A DNA stretch of 64,000 nucleotides from Legionella sp. PC1000 (GCF_014109805.1 NZ_CP059400.1:3495001-3559000); one strand, 5' to 3'; shown: positions 28,190-37,966, numbered from the stretch's first letter. Made by a program: numbers and translations. Notes: generated by a model from the sequence alone, not told the origin.

Positions 28190-28882
28190 ATGCGAGGACA
28201 GCCATTTAAAATAACCATGCCGTTTGTTTTACTCAGCGTGATACTTTATCTTTTGTTGCTTCCCTTTATTCAGTACCCCTGGACTACGTTACTCAAACCT
28301 ATTCCCATTGCATTGCTGATACTCTTTGTCTTTCAAGTCAATCCAGACAAGCATATAAAACGCCTGTTACTCCTTGCCTTAGGATTTTCACTAATTGGTG
28401 ATATCTTTTTGACTCTTCCTATAAAAGCGGCATTGCAAATAGGGATCTTGGCGTTTATGGCCACCCATTGCAGCTATATCAGTTTATTTTTAAAGAACCT
28501 ACAATTGCAAAGTAAGAATGTGCTTGCCTTTTTACCCATCCTGTTATTTGTACTCATAAGTTTTTACTTTTTATCCACCTACCTGGGAGAAATGAAAATA
28601 CCGGTAGCCATTTATTTATGCCTGCTGACCTTAATGGTATTTTGTTCCTTTCAAGTCAAACAGCAATCACTATTGCTGCGAACCGGAGCCTGTCTTTTTT
28701 TGCTCTCTGACTTTATTTTGTCATTAGACTTATTTATTTTATCGCACAATAAACCCGTAGCTGTTTTAATTATGTTGCTTTATTACATTGCCCAGGTTCT
28801 ATTAGTTATAGGAATCACTCGAACAAAAGAAAAGGTCTTTCTCGAGTTACAAGGCATATTTCGCGGTTTAAGGCTGGCCTAG
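28190..28882 (+). CDS. YhhN/TMEM86-family membrane protein (possible lysoplasmalogenase)
   Basis: 230 residues from the ATG at 28190 following CAGGGA. About eight membrane helices. Family features are LGFSLIGDIFLTLP with the conserved GD, ATHCSYISLF in the next helix and LFLLSDFILSLDLF near the end. Characterised relatives hydrolyse vinyl-ether lysophospholipids, but activity here is unproven. Monocistronic. Confidence 0.8.
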   Translation: MRGQPFKITMPFVLLSVILYLLLLPFIQYPWTTLLKPIPIALLILFVFQVNPDKHIKRLLLLALGFSLIGDIFLTLPIKAALQIGILAFMATHCSYISLFLKNLQLQSKNVLAFLPILLFVLISFYFLSTYLGEMKIPVAIYLCLLTLMVFCSFQVKQQSLLLRTGACLFLLSDFILSLDLFILSHNKPVAVLIMLLYYIAQVLLVIGITRTKEKVFLELQGIFRGLRLA

Positions 28883-28903
28883 TTTTGTACTTTTTATTTA
28901 CTA

Positions 28904-29233
28904 CTACGTAACAAGAGTAAATAATTTCAAGTGATGCAATAAATAGGAAGTTAAGAGAACGATTGTGGCATGAACCACCACACCAAGTTGTTTTTTTCTT
29001 AAAATAAGGGAAGCAATATACCGTCCCAATTCAGTAGCGAAAAACAAAATCAAATAGGTAGCGCATATTGCGAACAACGCCCAATAGAAACACTCTGCAT
29101 TAAAGTAAAAAGGAACAAACTCTGTAGTAACCCCTGCACCTTTTTTGTAACATAAACTAAAAAAATAATGCCTATCATAGATAATTAAAAAAATTATCGC
29201 GTACAATCGAAGAAAATTTATATTACATATCAT
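28904..29233 (-). CDS. Small membrane protein, unknown
   Basis: 109 residues with hydrophobic segments at about 8-20, 46-66 and 82-100 and basic residues (RKK) between the last two. No family recognised. It is convergent with the YhhN gene with a 21-bp gap. Coding is likely from its length and membrane pattern, but the exact start is uncertain. Confidence 0.5.
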   Translation of the reverse strand: MICNINFLRLYAIIFLIIYDRHYFFSLCYKKGAGVTTEFVPFYFNAECFYWALFAICATYLILFFATELGRYIASLILRKKQLGVVVHATIVLLTSYLLHHLKLFTLVT

Positions 29234-29356
29234 GAACTAATTCTCCGATTTTTTTCCTCCATTTTTCTTCTAAAGTCGTCAAAGAAGGTCTTGATTAAAT
29301 CTGCATAAAGCCTGAACAAATGCAAATGATATCCAGGCTACTTTATACTCTATGAT

Positions 29357-29773
29357 TTATCCCATTTTTTTATAAGAATCATGTCCAATAAAACGGGCCC
29401 CTGGTCCTTCATGAGTCACGTCGCTTGCCTGCTTATTGAGTATGGAAATGGTATCAATCGCTTGTTGATTTTTATCAAAATTCCCACTAATGCTCAATAC
29501 GGACTCACACATTGGATACACTACGCTAAAAGATAATGCATTACCTACTATATAGCCAGTAATTGGTCTTTTTTGATTTATTGCTTGTGGACACGTTTTT
29601 GAGGCAACAGCCGTAGTGAAATAGCCTTCAATTTTATTATCGGACAAGATATTGAGTTCTAAAACTGATCCTCTTTCATTTTTATAAGTAACTGTTTTTT
29701 GCTCAGCAAAAACAGATTGAGCCAATAAAGAGGAAGCTGCAATTGCGACAAAAAAGAACGATTTAAAATTCAT
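29357..29773 (-). CDS. Secreted avidin-family protein lacking the Trp cage
   Basis: 138 residues. The signal peptide is cut after VFA/E. The mature part aligns by eye with short dimeric avidins: YKNERGS (Asn32, Ser36), TGYIVGNALSFSV, a Cys pair (Cys61, Cys89) placed like the loop disulfide of rhizavidin, and the terminal GHDSYKK with Asp132. All positions where biotin-stacking tryptophans are expected hold other residues; the protein contains no Trp. It probably keeps the barrel but has altered or lost biotin binding. Monocistronic. Confidence 0.75.
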   Translation of the reverse strand: MNFKSFFFVAIAASSLLAQSVFAEQKTVTYKNERGSVLELNILSDNKIEGYFTTAVASKTCPQAINQKRPITGYIVGNALSFSVVYPMCESVLSISGNFDKNQQAIDTISILNKQASDVTHEGPGARFIGHDSYKKMG

Positions 29774-30048
29774 TAGATACTCCTTTTTTTTCTAAAACAC
29801 TGAGTGGGTTGATACCGGATTGTTGTTTAACATCTTACTTTGCTAAGGTCAAATAGTATCTTTGAAATTTTATAGGCGAAGGGTTTTTCTCATTAAGCCT
29901 TCAGCATTGAATAGACCTCTTGCATAAGAGGACCATTAACTCTTTTGACACACAGTGTTCTTGAGCTTAATATACATAACTTAATTGCTTCAATTACATA
30001 TCTGCTGTTATTCCACAGTTAAATAATAAAGCTCAGGATGGGTTTGAA

Positions 30049-30885
30049 ATGCATAAGTTGGTAATCATTTGGTTGACTATTTTACTGCTCGCTGCCTGCG
30101 AAAAAGAAAATAGGTCTTTTAGTGGATATGTTGATACCGATCTTATCTATTTGTCTTCGGATTTTGGTGGGCGTCTGACTGATTTAGCCGTATTAAAGGG
30201 GCAGTTAGTCAACAGCAATCAATTTTTATTTAAACTCGAACAGACCAGCGAACTTTATAATGTACAAATGAGTAAACTAAGCAAACAAAATCTGCTTGCT
30301 CAGCGCCAACAAATTTTGACCCAACTCAACTACAATGAAATCAATTATCGTCGCATCCAGGGAATGCGAAAACAAAATGCAGCGAGCCAAAATGATCTGG
30401 ATGCAGCTCAGAGAGATTTAAAGATTTCCAAAGACCAACTTACTGATATCGATGTTAAAATCCAGAACAATCAGATTGAAACAAACGACAAAAAATGGCA
30501 GGTAACGCGCAAAGAAAACTTCGCGCCAGAACGAGGAATTATATTTGATACTTATCATAAAAAAGGTGAGTTTGTCCAAGCAGGCGCCCCCGTTCTTTCC
30601 TTAATTACCCCCAATAATATTAAAGCTGTATTTTTTGTCCCCGAAAAAGAACTCACTCAATTGCGCCTTAATGAACACGTTAAGATCAAGACCGATAAAA
30701 ATGAGAATTTTGCTACGGGACATATTTTCTATATTTCAAATATTGCTGAATTTACTCCCCCTATCATTTATTCCCGTGAGGAACGTCAACGTCTTGTATT
30801 CCGCGTCGAAGCAAAAATTGATTCTCCTGATTTAGAAAAAATTCATCTTGGACTACCTGTCACTTTGGAATTAGCTGATGAGTGA
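30049..30885 (+). CDS. HlyD-family periplasmic adaptor lipoprotein
   Basis: Links an inner-membrane ABC pump to an outer-membrane channel. 278 residues with lipobox LLAAC, a beta-barrel/lipoyl half (FSGYVDTDLIYLSSDFGG), a coiled-coil hairpin (about 75-150) and a second lipoyl half. First gene of a four-gene set; it overlaps the ATPase gene by eight bases. It resembles the YhiI/YbhG type of adaptors for ABC-2 exporters. Confidence 0.9.
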   Translation: MHKLVIIWLTILLLAACEKENRSFSGYVDTDLIYLSSDFGGRLTDLAVLKGQLVNSNQFLFKLEQTSELYNVQMSKLSKQNLLAQRQQILTQLNYNEINYRRIQGMRKQNAASQNDLDAAQRDLKISKDQLTDIDVKIQNNQIETNDKKWQVTRKENFAPERGIIFDTYHKKGEFVQAGAPVLSLITPNNIKAVFFVPEKELTQLRLNEHVKIKTDKNENFATGHIFYISNIAEFTPPIIYSREERQRLVFRVEAKIDSPDLEKIHLGLPVTLELADE

Positions 30886-31780
30886 TTTTGCAATTGATGT
30901 TAAAAAGCTAACAAAAAAATTTGATGAAAAAGTCGCAGTCGATCATATTAACCTACAAGTTGAGAGAGGCTCCATATTTGGCTTTCTTGGTTCAAACGGG
31001 AGCGGTAAGACCACCACCATTCGAATGATTTGTGGCCTTTTAACTCCCACAGATGGAGAAGGGATTTGCCTTGGATATGACATTCAAACTCAAAGTGATG
31101 AGATAAAAAAACATATAGGCTATATGCCCCAGAAATTTAGTTTTTATACGGGATTAACTGTTAATGAAAATCTCCGCTTTACTGCTGATATTTTTCAGGT
31201 AAAAAATCCGGCTCAAGCAATCGAAGACATCATAAAAGATCTTGGATTAGAGGATTATCGAAAGGTACAAGCTGGCAATTTATCCGGGGGATGGAAACAA
31301 CGCCTGGCCTTGGCATGTAGCTTACTTCACAAGCCGCAACTATTATTCTTAGATGAACCAACTGCAGGTGTTGACCCCAAAGCACGTAAAGAATTTTGGG
31401 ATTATTTACATAAAATTTCCTCTCGTGATGGCACAACAATTTTAGTAACAACTCATTATATGGATGAAGCGGAAAAATGCACTGATTTAGCCTATATTAA
31501 TCTAGGAAAACTATTGTACACAGGCAGCACAAAAGATTTGATTCCCCACTCAAAAGTCAAAGCGTATATATTGGAAGTCGATAGAAAAGAGCAAACTTCA
31601 TTAATGGAAAAAATACATGATGCACATCCAAAGTTACTGGCTTCAATTGTAAATAATGAATTGCGAATTTCATCACGTGATGATCAATTACTAAAGCAAG
31701 TGATTCAAGAAAACAGGGACCGTTCAAGTAAAGAGGTCCCTCCTTCTTTTGAAGAGGTTTTTATCGGATTAATGCGATGA
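30878..31780 (+). CDS. ABC-2 type exporter ATP-binding protein
   Basis: 300 residues, a single nucleotide-binding domain. Walker A GSNGSGKTT (38-46), signature LSGGWKQ (135-141), Walker B LLFLDEP (155-161) and the H-loop THYMDEA are all intact. Overlaps at both ends (8 bases with the adaptor, 4 with the permease) show a coupled operon. The substrate is unknown; relatives export drugs or lipids. Confidence 0.94.
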   Translation: MSDFAIDVKKLTKKFDEKVAVDHINLQVERGSIFGFLGSNGSGKTTTIRMICGLLTPTDGEGICLGYDIQTQSDEIKKHIGYMPQKFSFYTGLTVNENLRFTADIFQVKNPAQAIEDIIKDLGLEDYRKVQAGNLSGGWKQRLALACSLLHKPQLLFLDEPTAGVDPKARKEFWDYLHKISSRDGTTILVTTHYMDEAEKCTDLAYINLGKLLYTGSTKDLIPHSKVKAYILEVDRKEQTSLMEKIHDAHPKLLASIVNNELRISSRDDQLLKQVIQENRDRSSKEVPPSFEEVFIGLMR

Positions 31781-32934
31781 ATTATAAAAATCTATTACAG
31801 GGAATATCTCTAACGCGTCTTGGCGGTTTAATCCGTAAAGAATTTATCCTTGTCAGTCGTGATCGAGGCACCATCGCGATGCTCGTTATCTTACCAATAA
31901 TGTTACTTATCCTTTTTGGTTTTGCAATTGAATTCGATCCGAAACATTTGCCCACCACTGTTATTAGTTATGATAATTCGCCATTGACTCGAAGCTACGT
32001 CAGTTCACTTGAAGCTTCAGGGTATTTTAAAGTCATTCATGAAGGATTTGACGAACAAAAGAAAAATGAAGATTTTGCAAATGGAAAAATCAGCTTCGCT
32101 TTTACCATACCTCCAAATTTTACACGTAAATATATTCGTAATGAGAACCCCCAATTCCTGGTTGAAATCGATGGTTCTGATCCAGGAAGCAGTGCAAGTG
32201 CACTCAGCAATGCTCTGCCCATACTGAATCAAACTCTGGATAGGTTTACTAAACAAGGTTTAGGTTTCTCACCTTCCACTCATTCAGAGAGAACTGTCGA
32301 TCTTACCATCCATCGGCTTTATAATGAATCGAATATAAGCTCTTATAATATTGTTCCTGGTTTAATTGGAGTATTGCTTACTCTAACTTTGGTGATGCTG
32401 ACTTCGACTGCAATCACTTCCGAAAAAGAAACCGGCACAATGGAAATGCTGTTAAGTACCCCCTTAAAACCCTTAGAAATCATTCTTGGTAAAGTAATAC
32501 CCTATATTGTTTTAGGTTATTTGCAACTTACAAGTATTTTACTTTTTGGAAAGCTTCTGATACATATTCCTACCGAAGGAAGTATTTTGTTACTTTATAT
32601 AGCCGTTGCACCATTTCTTATTGCTAATTTAATGGTAGGGATGATTTTTTCTACACTCGCACGTTTGCCTATGCAAGCAATGCAACTTAGCGTCTTTTTT
32701 CAACTGCCTTCAATGTTTTTATCAGGTTATATTTTTTCTTTCTATGGTATGCCTACGTGGGCACAATTCTTGGGATATTGTCTGCCAATGACCTATTTTA
32801 CCCGGATTACACGTGGAATATTATTGAAGGGGAATACATTTAGCCAAATTGTCCCTAATATTTTACCTATTTTATTGATTGCCTTTATTTTGATTATTTT
32901 GACGGGAAAAATATTTAGAACAAAGCTCGATTAG
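31777..32934 (+). CDS. ABC-2 type permease
   Basis: 385 residues of the YhhJ/YbhR type. One N-terminal helix (about 24-50), a large periplasmic domain (about 55-180) and five C-terminal helices, with ITSEKETGTMEMLLSTPL, the hallmark of the family. The start overlaps the ATPase stop by ATGA. The family A repeat lies eight bases after its stop, before the channel gene. Confidence 0.92.
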   Translation: MNYKNLLQGISLTRLGGLIRKEFILVSRDRGTIAMLVILPIMLLILFGFAIEFDPKHLPTTVISYDNSPLTRSYVSSLEASGYFKVIHEGFDEQKKNEDFANGKISFAFTIPPNFTRKYIRNENPQFLVEIDGSDPGSSASALSNALPILNQTLDRFTKQGLGFSPSTHSERTVDLTIHRLYNESNISSYNIVPGLIGVLLTLTLVMLTSTAITSEKETGTMEMLLSTPLKPLEIILGKVIPYIVLGYLQLTSILLFGKLLIHIPTEGSILLLYIAVAPFLIANLMVGMIFSTLARLPMQAMQLSVFFQLPSMFLSGYIFSFYGMPTWAQFLGYCLPMTYFTRITRGILLKGNTFSQIVPNILPILLIAFILIILTGKIFRTKLD

Positions 32935-32941
32935 AACTACT

Positions 32942-33063
32942 GAATTCGCTAGATTGAGCCAAAAATGATGTGATTTTAGAGCACTGAAACGCAACATTCA
33001 TTGAACTATGTGAGTATCGGAGCACATAAAATCGCATCATTTGGCCAAGATAGCAGAATTCAA
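32942..33063. repeat. Long imperfect hairpin repeat, family A copy 2
   Basis: Outer GAATTC ends and arms such as GAGCCAAAAATGATGTGATT against AATCGCATCATTTGGCC, with the right end GGCCAAGATAG shared with the copy at 10829-10931. The centre is also related (GAGCAC, ACGCAACAT, GGAGCACA). It lies inside the efflux operon, between permease and outer-membrane channel. Confidence 0.8.
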
Positions 33064-33079
33064 CAAAAATGGCCCAATT

Positions 33080-34504
33080 ATGAAACTAAAAATTATCTTG
33101 CTCAATCTCTTTGCCCTACTGCTCGGAGGATGTTGCAAAAACTGTATTATTCATGAAAAAGTAAATTACCCTAAAAGTTCGCGTAGTGGAGTTAAATACA
33201 GCGAAAATAAGGCCGATTTAAGTCGCGTCGCGTGGTGGAAAAAATTAAAAGATCCAGAACTTAACGAGCTTATTTCTCAGGCTTTAGCCTGTAATGACTC
33301 GATTCGAAGCTCCTATGCAACCATTGAGCAAGCACAAGCACAACTTAAAGCAGCTCAATATGCCTGGATCCCAACTCTTGATGCAACAGCTAACGGCTTT
33401 ACAGGTGGAACCTGGAACACTCATATTACCCCAAGAGGCCAATTGGCAAATAATCCTGTCTTTTCTAACCTCTCCAACTTGAGATTTAGAGGATACTATG
33501 CAGGATTTGTTCCAGGATATACATTTAACATCTTAAACAATATTAATAATATTAAAGCAGCCAAAGCATCTTTGGCTATGGAACAGGCTCAGGCTCAGTC
33601 AATAAAATTAGGAATTATTAGCCAAATGAGTGGCGCCTACTTTATGCTCTTAAGTCAACGAGAACAATTGGCAGTAGAAAAAGCCCTTAGCAACGACTTG
33701 CGGAAACTACGCCGGCTCGAACATATTCGATTCCACAAAGGTGCCAATGATATCGAAATAATAACCAATGTAGATCAACAGATTGCTCAAGAAGAAGCAA
33801 AGATTCCCCAAATTGAACGTGTTGTTGCGCAAAGTGAAAATACCATTCACCTCTTATTGAATCAAAATCCTGGGCCTATTGCCACTCATCGAACCTTACT
33901 TTCAATAAACTTAAATCATCTAATTCCTCGATCATTGCCTTCATCGGTTTTAAAAAATCGTCCAGACATCATGATCGCCTTAAATAACCTGAAAATAGCA
34001 CAGGCACAGATCGGAGTAGCTTATTCAGCTTTTTTTCCTACAATTGACTTGACTGGTTTGGTTGGAGGAGCTTCTGTTGATTTAACTAATCTTTTAAAAT
34101 TAAGTACTAATATTTGGATTGCTCGAGCCGCTGCTTCGACAAAAATTTTCAATGCCAGCTCCTATCAAAATATCAAATCCGCTAGGGCTGGATTCAAAGC
34201 AATCTACTACGATTATCTGGAAACACTTCATTCTACATTCGCAGATGTAGATGATTCTCTTACAAATGAGCAGAAAAACAACTTATCGTATTTGCAAACT
34301 CAAAAAGCATATTTGGCAGCCCAAAAAGCATATGATATTGCATTAGCTCAATATAAAGCTGGAGCAAAAGATTATCGCAATGTAATCAATGCCAAAATAA
34401 ATCGTGATCGAAGTAAGTTGAGTTTAATCCAAGAAAAAGCCCAATTACTTGATAGTATTGTGCAAGTGTATAATGCTGTTGCCGGTGGATATGATGCTGC
34501 CTAG
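33080..34504 (+). CDS. Outer-membrane efflux lipoprotein (TolC/NodT family)
   Basis: Channel component of the tripartite exporter. The start at 33080 (MKLKIILLNL) gives a signal peptide with lipobox LLGGC; the longer frame opening at 33041 begins inside the repeat and is rejected. 474 residues with the two internally similar efflux-protein halves, VAWWKKLKDPELNELISQAL near the start and KNRPDIMIALNNL between halves. It is 145 bp after the permease, separated by the palindrome. Confidence 0.92.
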   Translation: MKLKIILLNLFALLLGGCCKNCIIHEKVNYPKSSRSGVKYSENKADLSRVAWWKKLKDPELNELISQALACNDSIRSSYATIEQAQAQLKAAQYAWIPTLDATANGFTGGTWNTHITPRGQLANNPVFSNLSNLRFRGYYAGFVPGYTFNILNNINNIKAAKASLAMEQAQAQSIKLGIISQMSGAYFMLLSQREQLAVEKALSNDLRKLRRLEHIRFHKGANDIEIITNVDQQIAQEEAKIPQIERVVAQSENTIHLLLNQNPGPIATHRTLLSINLNHLIPRSLPSSVLKNRPDIMIALNNLKIAQAQIGVAYSAFFPTIDLTGLVGGASVDLTNLLKLSTNIWIARAAASTKIFNASSYQNIKSARAGFKAIYYDYLETLHSTFADVDDSLTNEQKNNLSYLQTQKAYLAAQKAYDIALAQYKAGAKDYRNVINAKINRDRSKLSLIQEKAQLLDSIVQVYNAVAGGYDAA

Positions 34505-34599
34505 CTTTTTAAATGCCTGGTAGAAGGTCTAAACAGTATCATAATAGGTAATTTTCAGAGGTATGGTTGAATTGGTGGAAAGTCAGATTTGAGCTCAGG

Positions 34600-34675
34600 T
34601 TGAACGAAAAGGTATATTGAAAAAGTGCAAATATACTCGGTATGTGAACATTTATCAGCATACTTTTTCGTTCAA
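34600..34675. repeat. Hairpin between convergent genes
   Basis: TTGAACGAAAAGGTAT (34600-34615) pairs, with one mismatch, with ATACTTTTTCGTTCAA (34660-34675). It lies between the efflux channel gene and the glutathione peroxidase gene and may end both transcripts. AAGATAAGCCAAAA beyond the right arm faintly recalls family A. Confidence 0.55.
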
Positions 34676-34694
34676 GATAAGCCAAAATATGGCT

Positions 34695-35261
34695 TTACGC
34701 TTTTTCGTCAAGCGCCTGTTCTACAACTTTGACCAACCTTCCTGCTTCAGGGGAAGTAGTTGAATAGAAATAGTTAATAAGCTCACCTTTACGATTGATT
34801 AGGTACTTATGAAAATTCCATTTTGGCGCCGTGCCAAATCCTAATTCCTTTCTAGCCCAAAGATAAAAGGGATGGGCATTTTTTCCTGAAACCACTTCTT
34901 TAGCAGCCATGGGAAAAGTAACACCGTAATTAACTTGGCAAAAAGTTGCAATTTCTTGTTCCGTACCTGGCTCCTGACTGCCGAAATCATTTGAAGGGAC
35001 TCCAAGTATGACTAAACCGCGATCTTTATATTTTTCATAAAGTTTTTCTAAACGAGAATATTGTGGAGTAAAACCACATTTTGAAGCCGTATTGACTACC
35101 ATTAAAACTTTTCCTTGAAAGGAAGACAGCGGTAAGGGTTCATGTCCACGTAATGTATGAAATGAATAATCATATGCATTGTCATGATGCTGGGTTTCTG
35201 CTGCTGATAAATTAGAAGTCATCACAAACCATCCTAGTATTATTAATGAGAGAAAATGCAT
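34695..35261 (-). CDS. Exported glutathione peroxidase-like protein
   Basis: Thiol peroxidase that reduces peroxides. The start at 35261 (MHFLSLIILG) is favoured over the in-frame ATG at 35270. The first 21 residues form a signal peptide ending LSAA/E, so it probably acts in the periplasm, which is less usual for this family. Active site Cys62 in NTASKCGFT, Gln in SQEPG and Trp/Asn in PKWNFHK are all present. Monocistronic. Confidence 0.9.
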   Translation of the reverse strand: MHFLSLIILGWFVMTSNLSAAETQHHDNAYDYSFHTLRGHEPLPLSSFQGKVLMVVNTASKCGFTPQYSRLEKLYEKYKDRGLVILGVPSNDFGSQEPGTEQEIATFCQVNYGVTFPMAAKEVVSGKNAHPFYLWARKELGFGTAPKWNFHKYLINRKGELINYFYSTTSPEAGRLVKVVEQALDEKA

Positions 35262-35495
35262 GGGTATCATCCCTAATCTTATTGAAACACAGAACTGAAA
35301 TCAGTTTTGGGATTGAGATTAATAATATACTATTAACCTTGTAAAGCAAGAATGAAAAAATCATCACCTCGGGTTTTCATTAGATTAGCTCAAAAGATTC
35401 AGTAATAATGAAACTCAAGTGCAATTAAAAAGGCGAAACAATAAATGAATTGTGTAATTCAACTTGAAACCAAGTTGAATCATCTTTTTTAGGAT

Positions 35496-35915
35496 TTACT
35501 TATCCAACTGATGTCTGATTTTTTCTTGCACTTCACGCATGTGTTCTTCATCTTTATAATGAGTTCGCGGCCAAAAAAATCCTTTAAGCCCGTCTTGTTT
35601 ATTCCTGGGAACAATATGAATATGCAGATGAGGAATGCTTTGGCTAATTGTATTATTCATTGCAATAAAACTCCCTGAGGCTTCCATTGCTTTTTCAACA
35701 GCCTTCCCTATCTTTTGCGTGAGTAAAAAAAGAGGCGAAACCATTGCATCAGGCACATCATAAAGTGTTTTCATATGCATTTTAGGCGCTAACAAGGTAT
35801 GGCCTGGAAAAAGAGGACGAGAATCCAAAAAAGAAATGAAATGCTCGTCTTCAAAAACAATAAACGCTTTTTCTTTTTTTGCAGCAATTAAATCGATAAT
35901 ACATTCAATTGTCAT
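35496..35915 (-). CDS. HIT-family nucleotide hydrolase
   Basis: 139 residues with the histidine triad HLHIHIVPR near residue 98 and the N-terminal FEDEHFISFLDSRPLFPGHTLL. Such proteins cleave nucleoside phosphoramidates or dinucleotide polyphosphates; the substrate cannot be told from sequence. It lies 29 bp downstream of the MATE gene on the same strand and may be cotranscribed with it. Confidence 0.88.
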   Translation of the reverse strand: MTIECIIDLIAAKKEKAFIVFEDEHFISFLDSRPLFPGHTLLAPKMHMKTLYDVPDAMVSPLFLLTQKIGKAVEKAMEASGSFIAMNNTISQSIPHLHIHIVPRNKQDGLKGFFWPRTHYKDEEHMREVQEKIRHQLDK

Positions 35916-35944
35916 TTTATATCCCTATTTATTCATTTTCAGAT

Positions 35945-37681
35945 TTAAACGGTGAGTATACTTTCTGTTGTACTGTATGTTTGTCCTTTATGTTCCAACA
36001 AGCTCTCTTTTTCACCTCGGTTTCCTATCTTGAGCAAGCGGCTAAAAAAACCATCCGGACTATGTGCAGAAGAAGTAAGCAGCTTCGGAGGCTCTTCCGT
36101 TATTTCCTTGATTTTTTCCGCACTAATGCGATTGTGCCACCGGTAGGCTAATCCTGGAATTGCAATAATCACACCCCCGGTATAACCTGCTGCTACACCA
36201 TAAATTCCTAACTGGGTTTTAAGCCCCAGAAGTGCTGATCCTGTTATTCCCAAAGACAACGCTGAAACCGAAATAATAGTCGAACCTTTGAGATCCTTCA
36301 AAACTCGCAGTTGTTGTAATAGATTATAACGTGCTGAATCAAGAATAACTCCAGTTGACATCATGGGAGCCAAATATTTAAGAATTTCTTTTACCTGGTT
36401 TGGTGCTTTTCCAATAATCAACACCCCTGGCATAACCGCAAAAAATAAAGGAACTGGGGCAGTATAAATCAGTGTAGTTAATAATCCATACTTCCCCATC
36501 CGACTTGCATTTTCATATTTTTTAGCTCCAATCAAGCGATTAAGTTCTTGGGAATTACTTTGACCAAATCCGGCTAACATTAAGAAATTAAAGAATATGT
36601 ATTGATTTAAATAAGTGATTGCGGCTTGATCCCTTGTGCCAAGCATGCCCGATAAGATGCTTACTGAAAGTGACATTGCCATTTCGCTTGCTACTGAAAA
36701 TGTAATGGAACTGCCTATTTGCACAAGTTCGATAAATTGCTTGAACTGACCGGAAAATCTCTTAAAAATATTGAAGAATTCGTACTGACTAAAATCTTTA
36801 TGTTTTGCTAAGTAAAACGCATAGGATAGAGAGGTTAGATAAGCTTCAATTACATAACCAATAGCGACTCCCGTCCCTCCTAACTTAGGTACTCCCAAAC
36901 CACCAAATCCCAGCCACGCACCAATCCCTGTTCCTATTGCAAGACTTGCCAATCCGAGAAACATTGCCGGTTTAGCACGGCCAAAGCTAAACATCATTTG
37001 CTCTGTAGATATTCGTGTCATCACTGCTGCTACGGCAGGCGAATAAACACGTAAAAAATTCTGGGTAATTTCCGCGACATGTTCGCCTTGGCCAAAGAGG
37101 GTGGTTAATAAAGGCTTGGAAAAGATCAATCCCAGCATGACAGGTGGGGTAACTATTGCAGACAATAAAAGGCCATTGCGATTTATCCCAGCAATGTATT
37201 CACGTTTCCCTTGTAAGACTATTTCATTTGTTTCACCGTCTTTTTCATCCTCAGTTAATTCACCGATTTTATTGCTTGCAATGACACTCATTGAAAACAA
37301 TGGGGCCATTCCAATGATTAAAAGTGTATTTATCATTGTAGAAATTAATGTTGCTGAAGCAACCTCATCTTCATTTTCACTGAGTGTATTAAGCAATACA
37401 ACCATTAAAAAAATCTCGAAACTAAAAGTAAACGAAAGCGCCATGGGAAGGGACAGTGAACTTAACTCTTTAAAAACCCTCCAAAACCCGAAATAATCGT
37501 CGCCTTCCTCTTCTTCATTATCTACAAAAGGAATTTCCTCATCCTCTGCAACAAGCTCGTTTTGTTTTTCGCGAGAAGCTGGAATATTAATTATTGCCTC
37601 ATCATGTAGATCTTGAGGGATGGAGTTGATACTTACCCCCTCTTTGTTTTTGGATTCAAATTGATTATTTTTTTGTTGCAT
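35945..37681 (-). CDS. MATE-family multidrug/toxin transporter with long acidic N-terminus
   Basis: 578 residues; about twelve membrane helices span roughly 75-525 with the two-fold MATE pattern (LFGQGEHVAEITQNFLRVYSP; GFGQSNSQELNRLIGAKKY). It has an unusual N-terminal extension of about 65 residues rich in Glu/Asp (VAEDEEIPFVDNEEEEGDD) and a C-terminal tail of about 45 residues ending ESLLEHKGQTYSTTESILTV. Typical bacterial MATE proteins are about 450-480 residues. The substrate is unknown. The tails could be regulatory, or a secretion signal. Confidence 0.83.
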   Translation of the reverse strand: MQQKNNQFESKNKEGVSINSIPQDLHDEAIINIPASREKQNELVAEDEEIPFVDNEEEEGDDYFGFWRVFKELSSLSLPMALSFTFSFEIFLMVVLLNTLSENEDEVASATLISTMINTLLIIGMAPLFSMSVIASNKIGELTEDEKDGETNEIVLQGKREYIAGINRNGLLLSAIVTPPVMLGLIFSKPLLTTLFGQGEHVAEITQNFLRVYSPAVAAVMTRISTEQMMFSFGRAKPAMFLGLASLAIGTGIGAWLGFGGLGVPKLGGTGVAIGYVIEAYLTSLSYAFYLAKHKDFSQYEFFNIFKRFSGQFKQFIELVQIGSSITFSVASEMAMSLSVSILSGMLGTRDQAAITYLNQYIFFNFLMLAGFGQSNSQELNRLIGAKKYENASRMGKYGLLTTLIYTAPVPLFFAVMPGVLIIGKAPNQVKEILKYLAPMMSTGVILDSARYNLLQQLRVLKDLKGSTIISVSALSLGITGSALLGLKTQLGIYGVAAGYTGGVIIAIPGLAYRWHNRISAEKIKEITEEPPKLLTSSAHSPDGFFSRLLKIGNRGEKESLLEHKGQTYSTTESILTV

Positions 37682-37966
37682 TTATACTTTCCCTAAAAAA
37701 ACTGCCTCTTCAAAACATGGGATTCTTACGAATAACCAATATGGCAAATAATTTGCTTTGATGACAAAATTGGTAGCATTCACTTGGCGGGCGGGAATTA
37801 TATATCAACATTAAAAATTTTCATCTGAATTTTTTATTTATTTTAAAGAATAGGGAAATGCATAATTGCAGATAAATAAATACTAAAATATTATTTGTTT
37901 TTCTAATCTGGATGATTTCAATACCCTATTTTATTACAATTTTTAAATGCGATGAGGTAAAAAATA

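Noticed and set aside
33041-33079. Upstream TTG start for the efflux channel gene
   Set aside because: It lies inside the palindromic repeat and would put 13 residues before a perfect lipoprotein signal peptide.
34561-34600. Possible tRNA-like stretch
   Set aside because: No cloverleaf arms, TTCRANY loop or acceptor pairing could be found.
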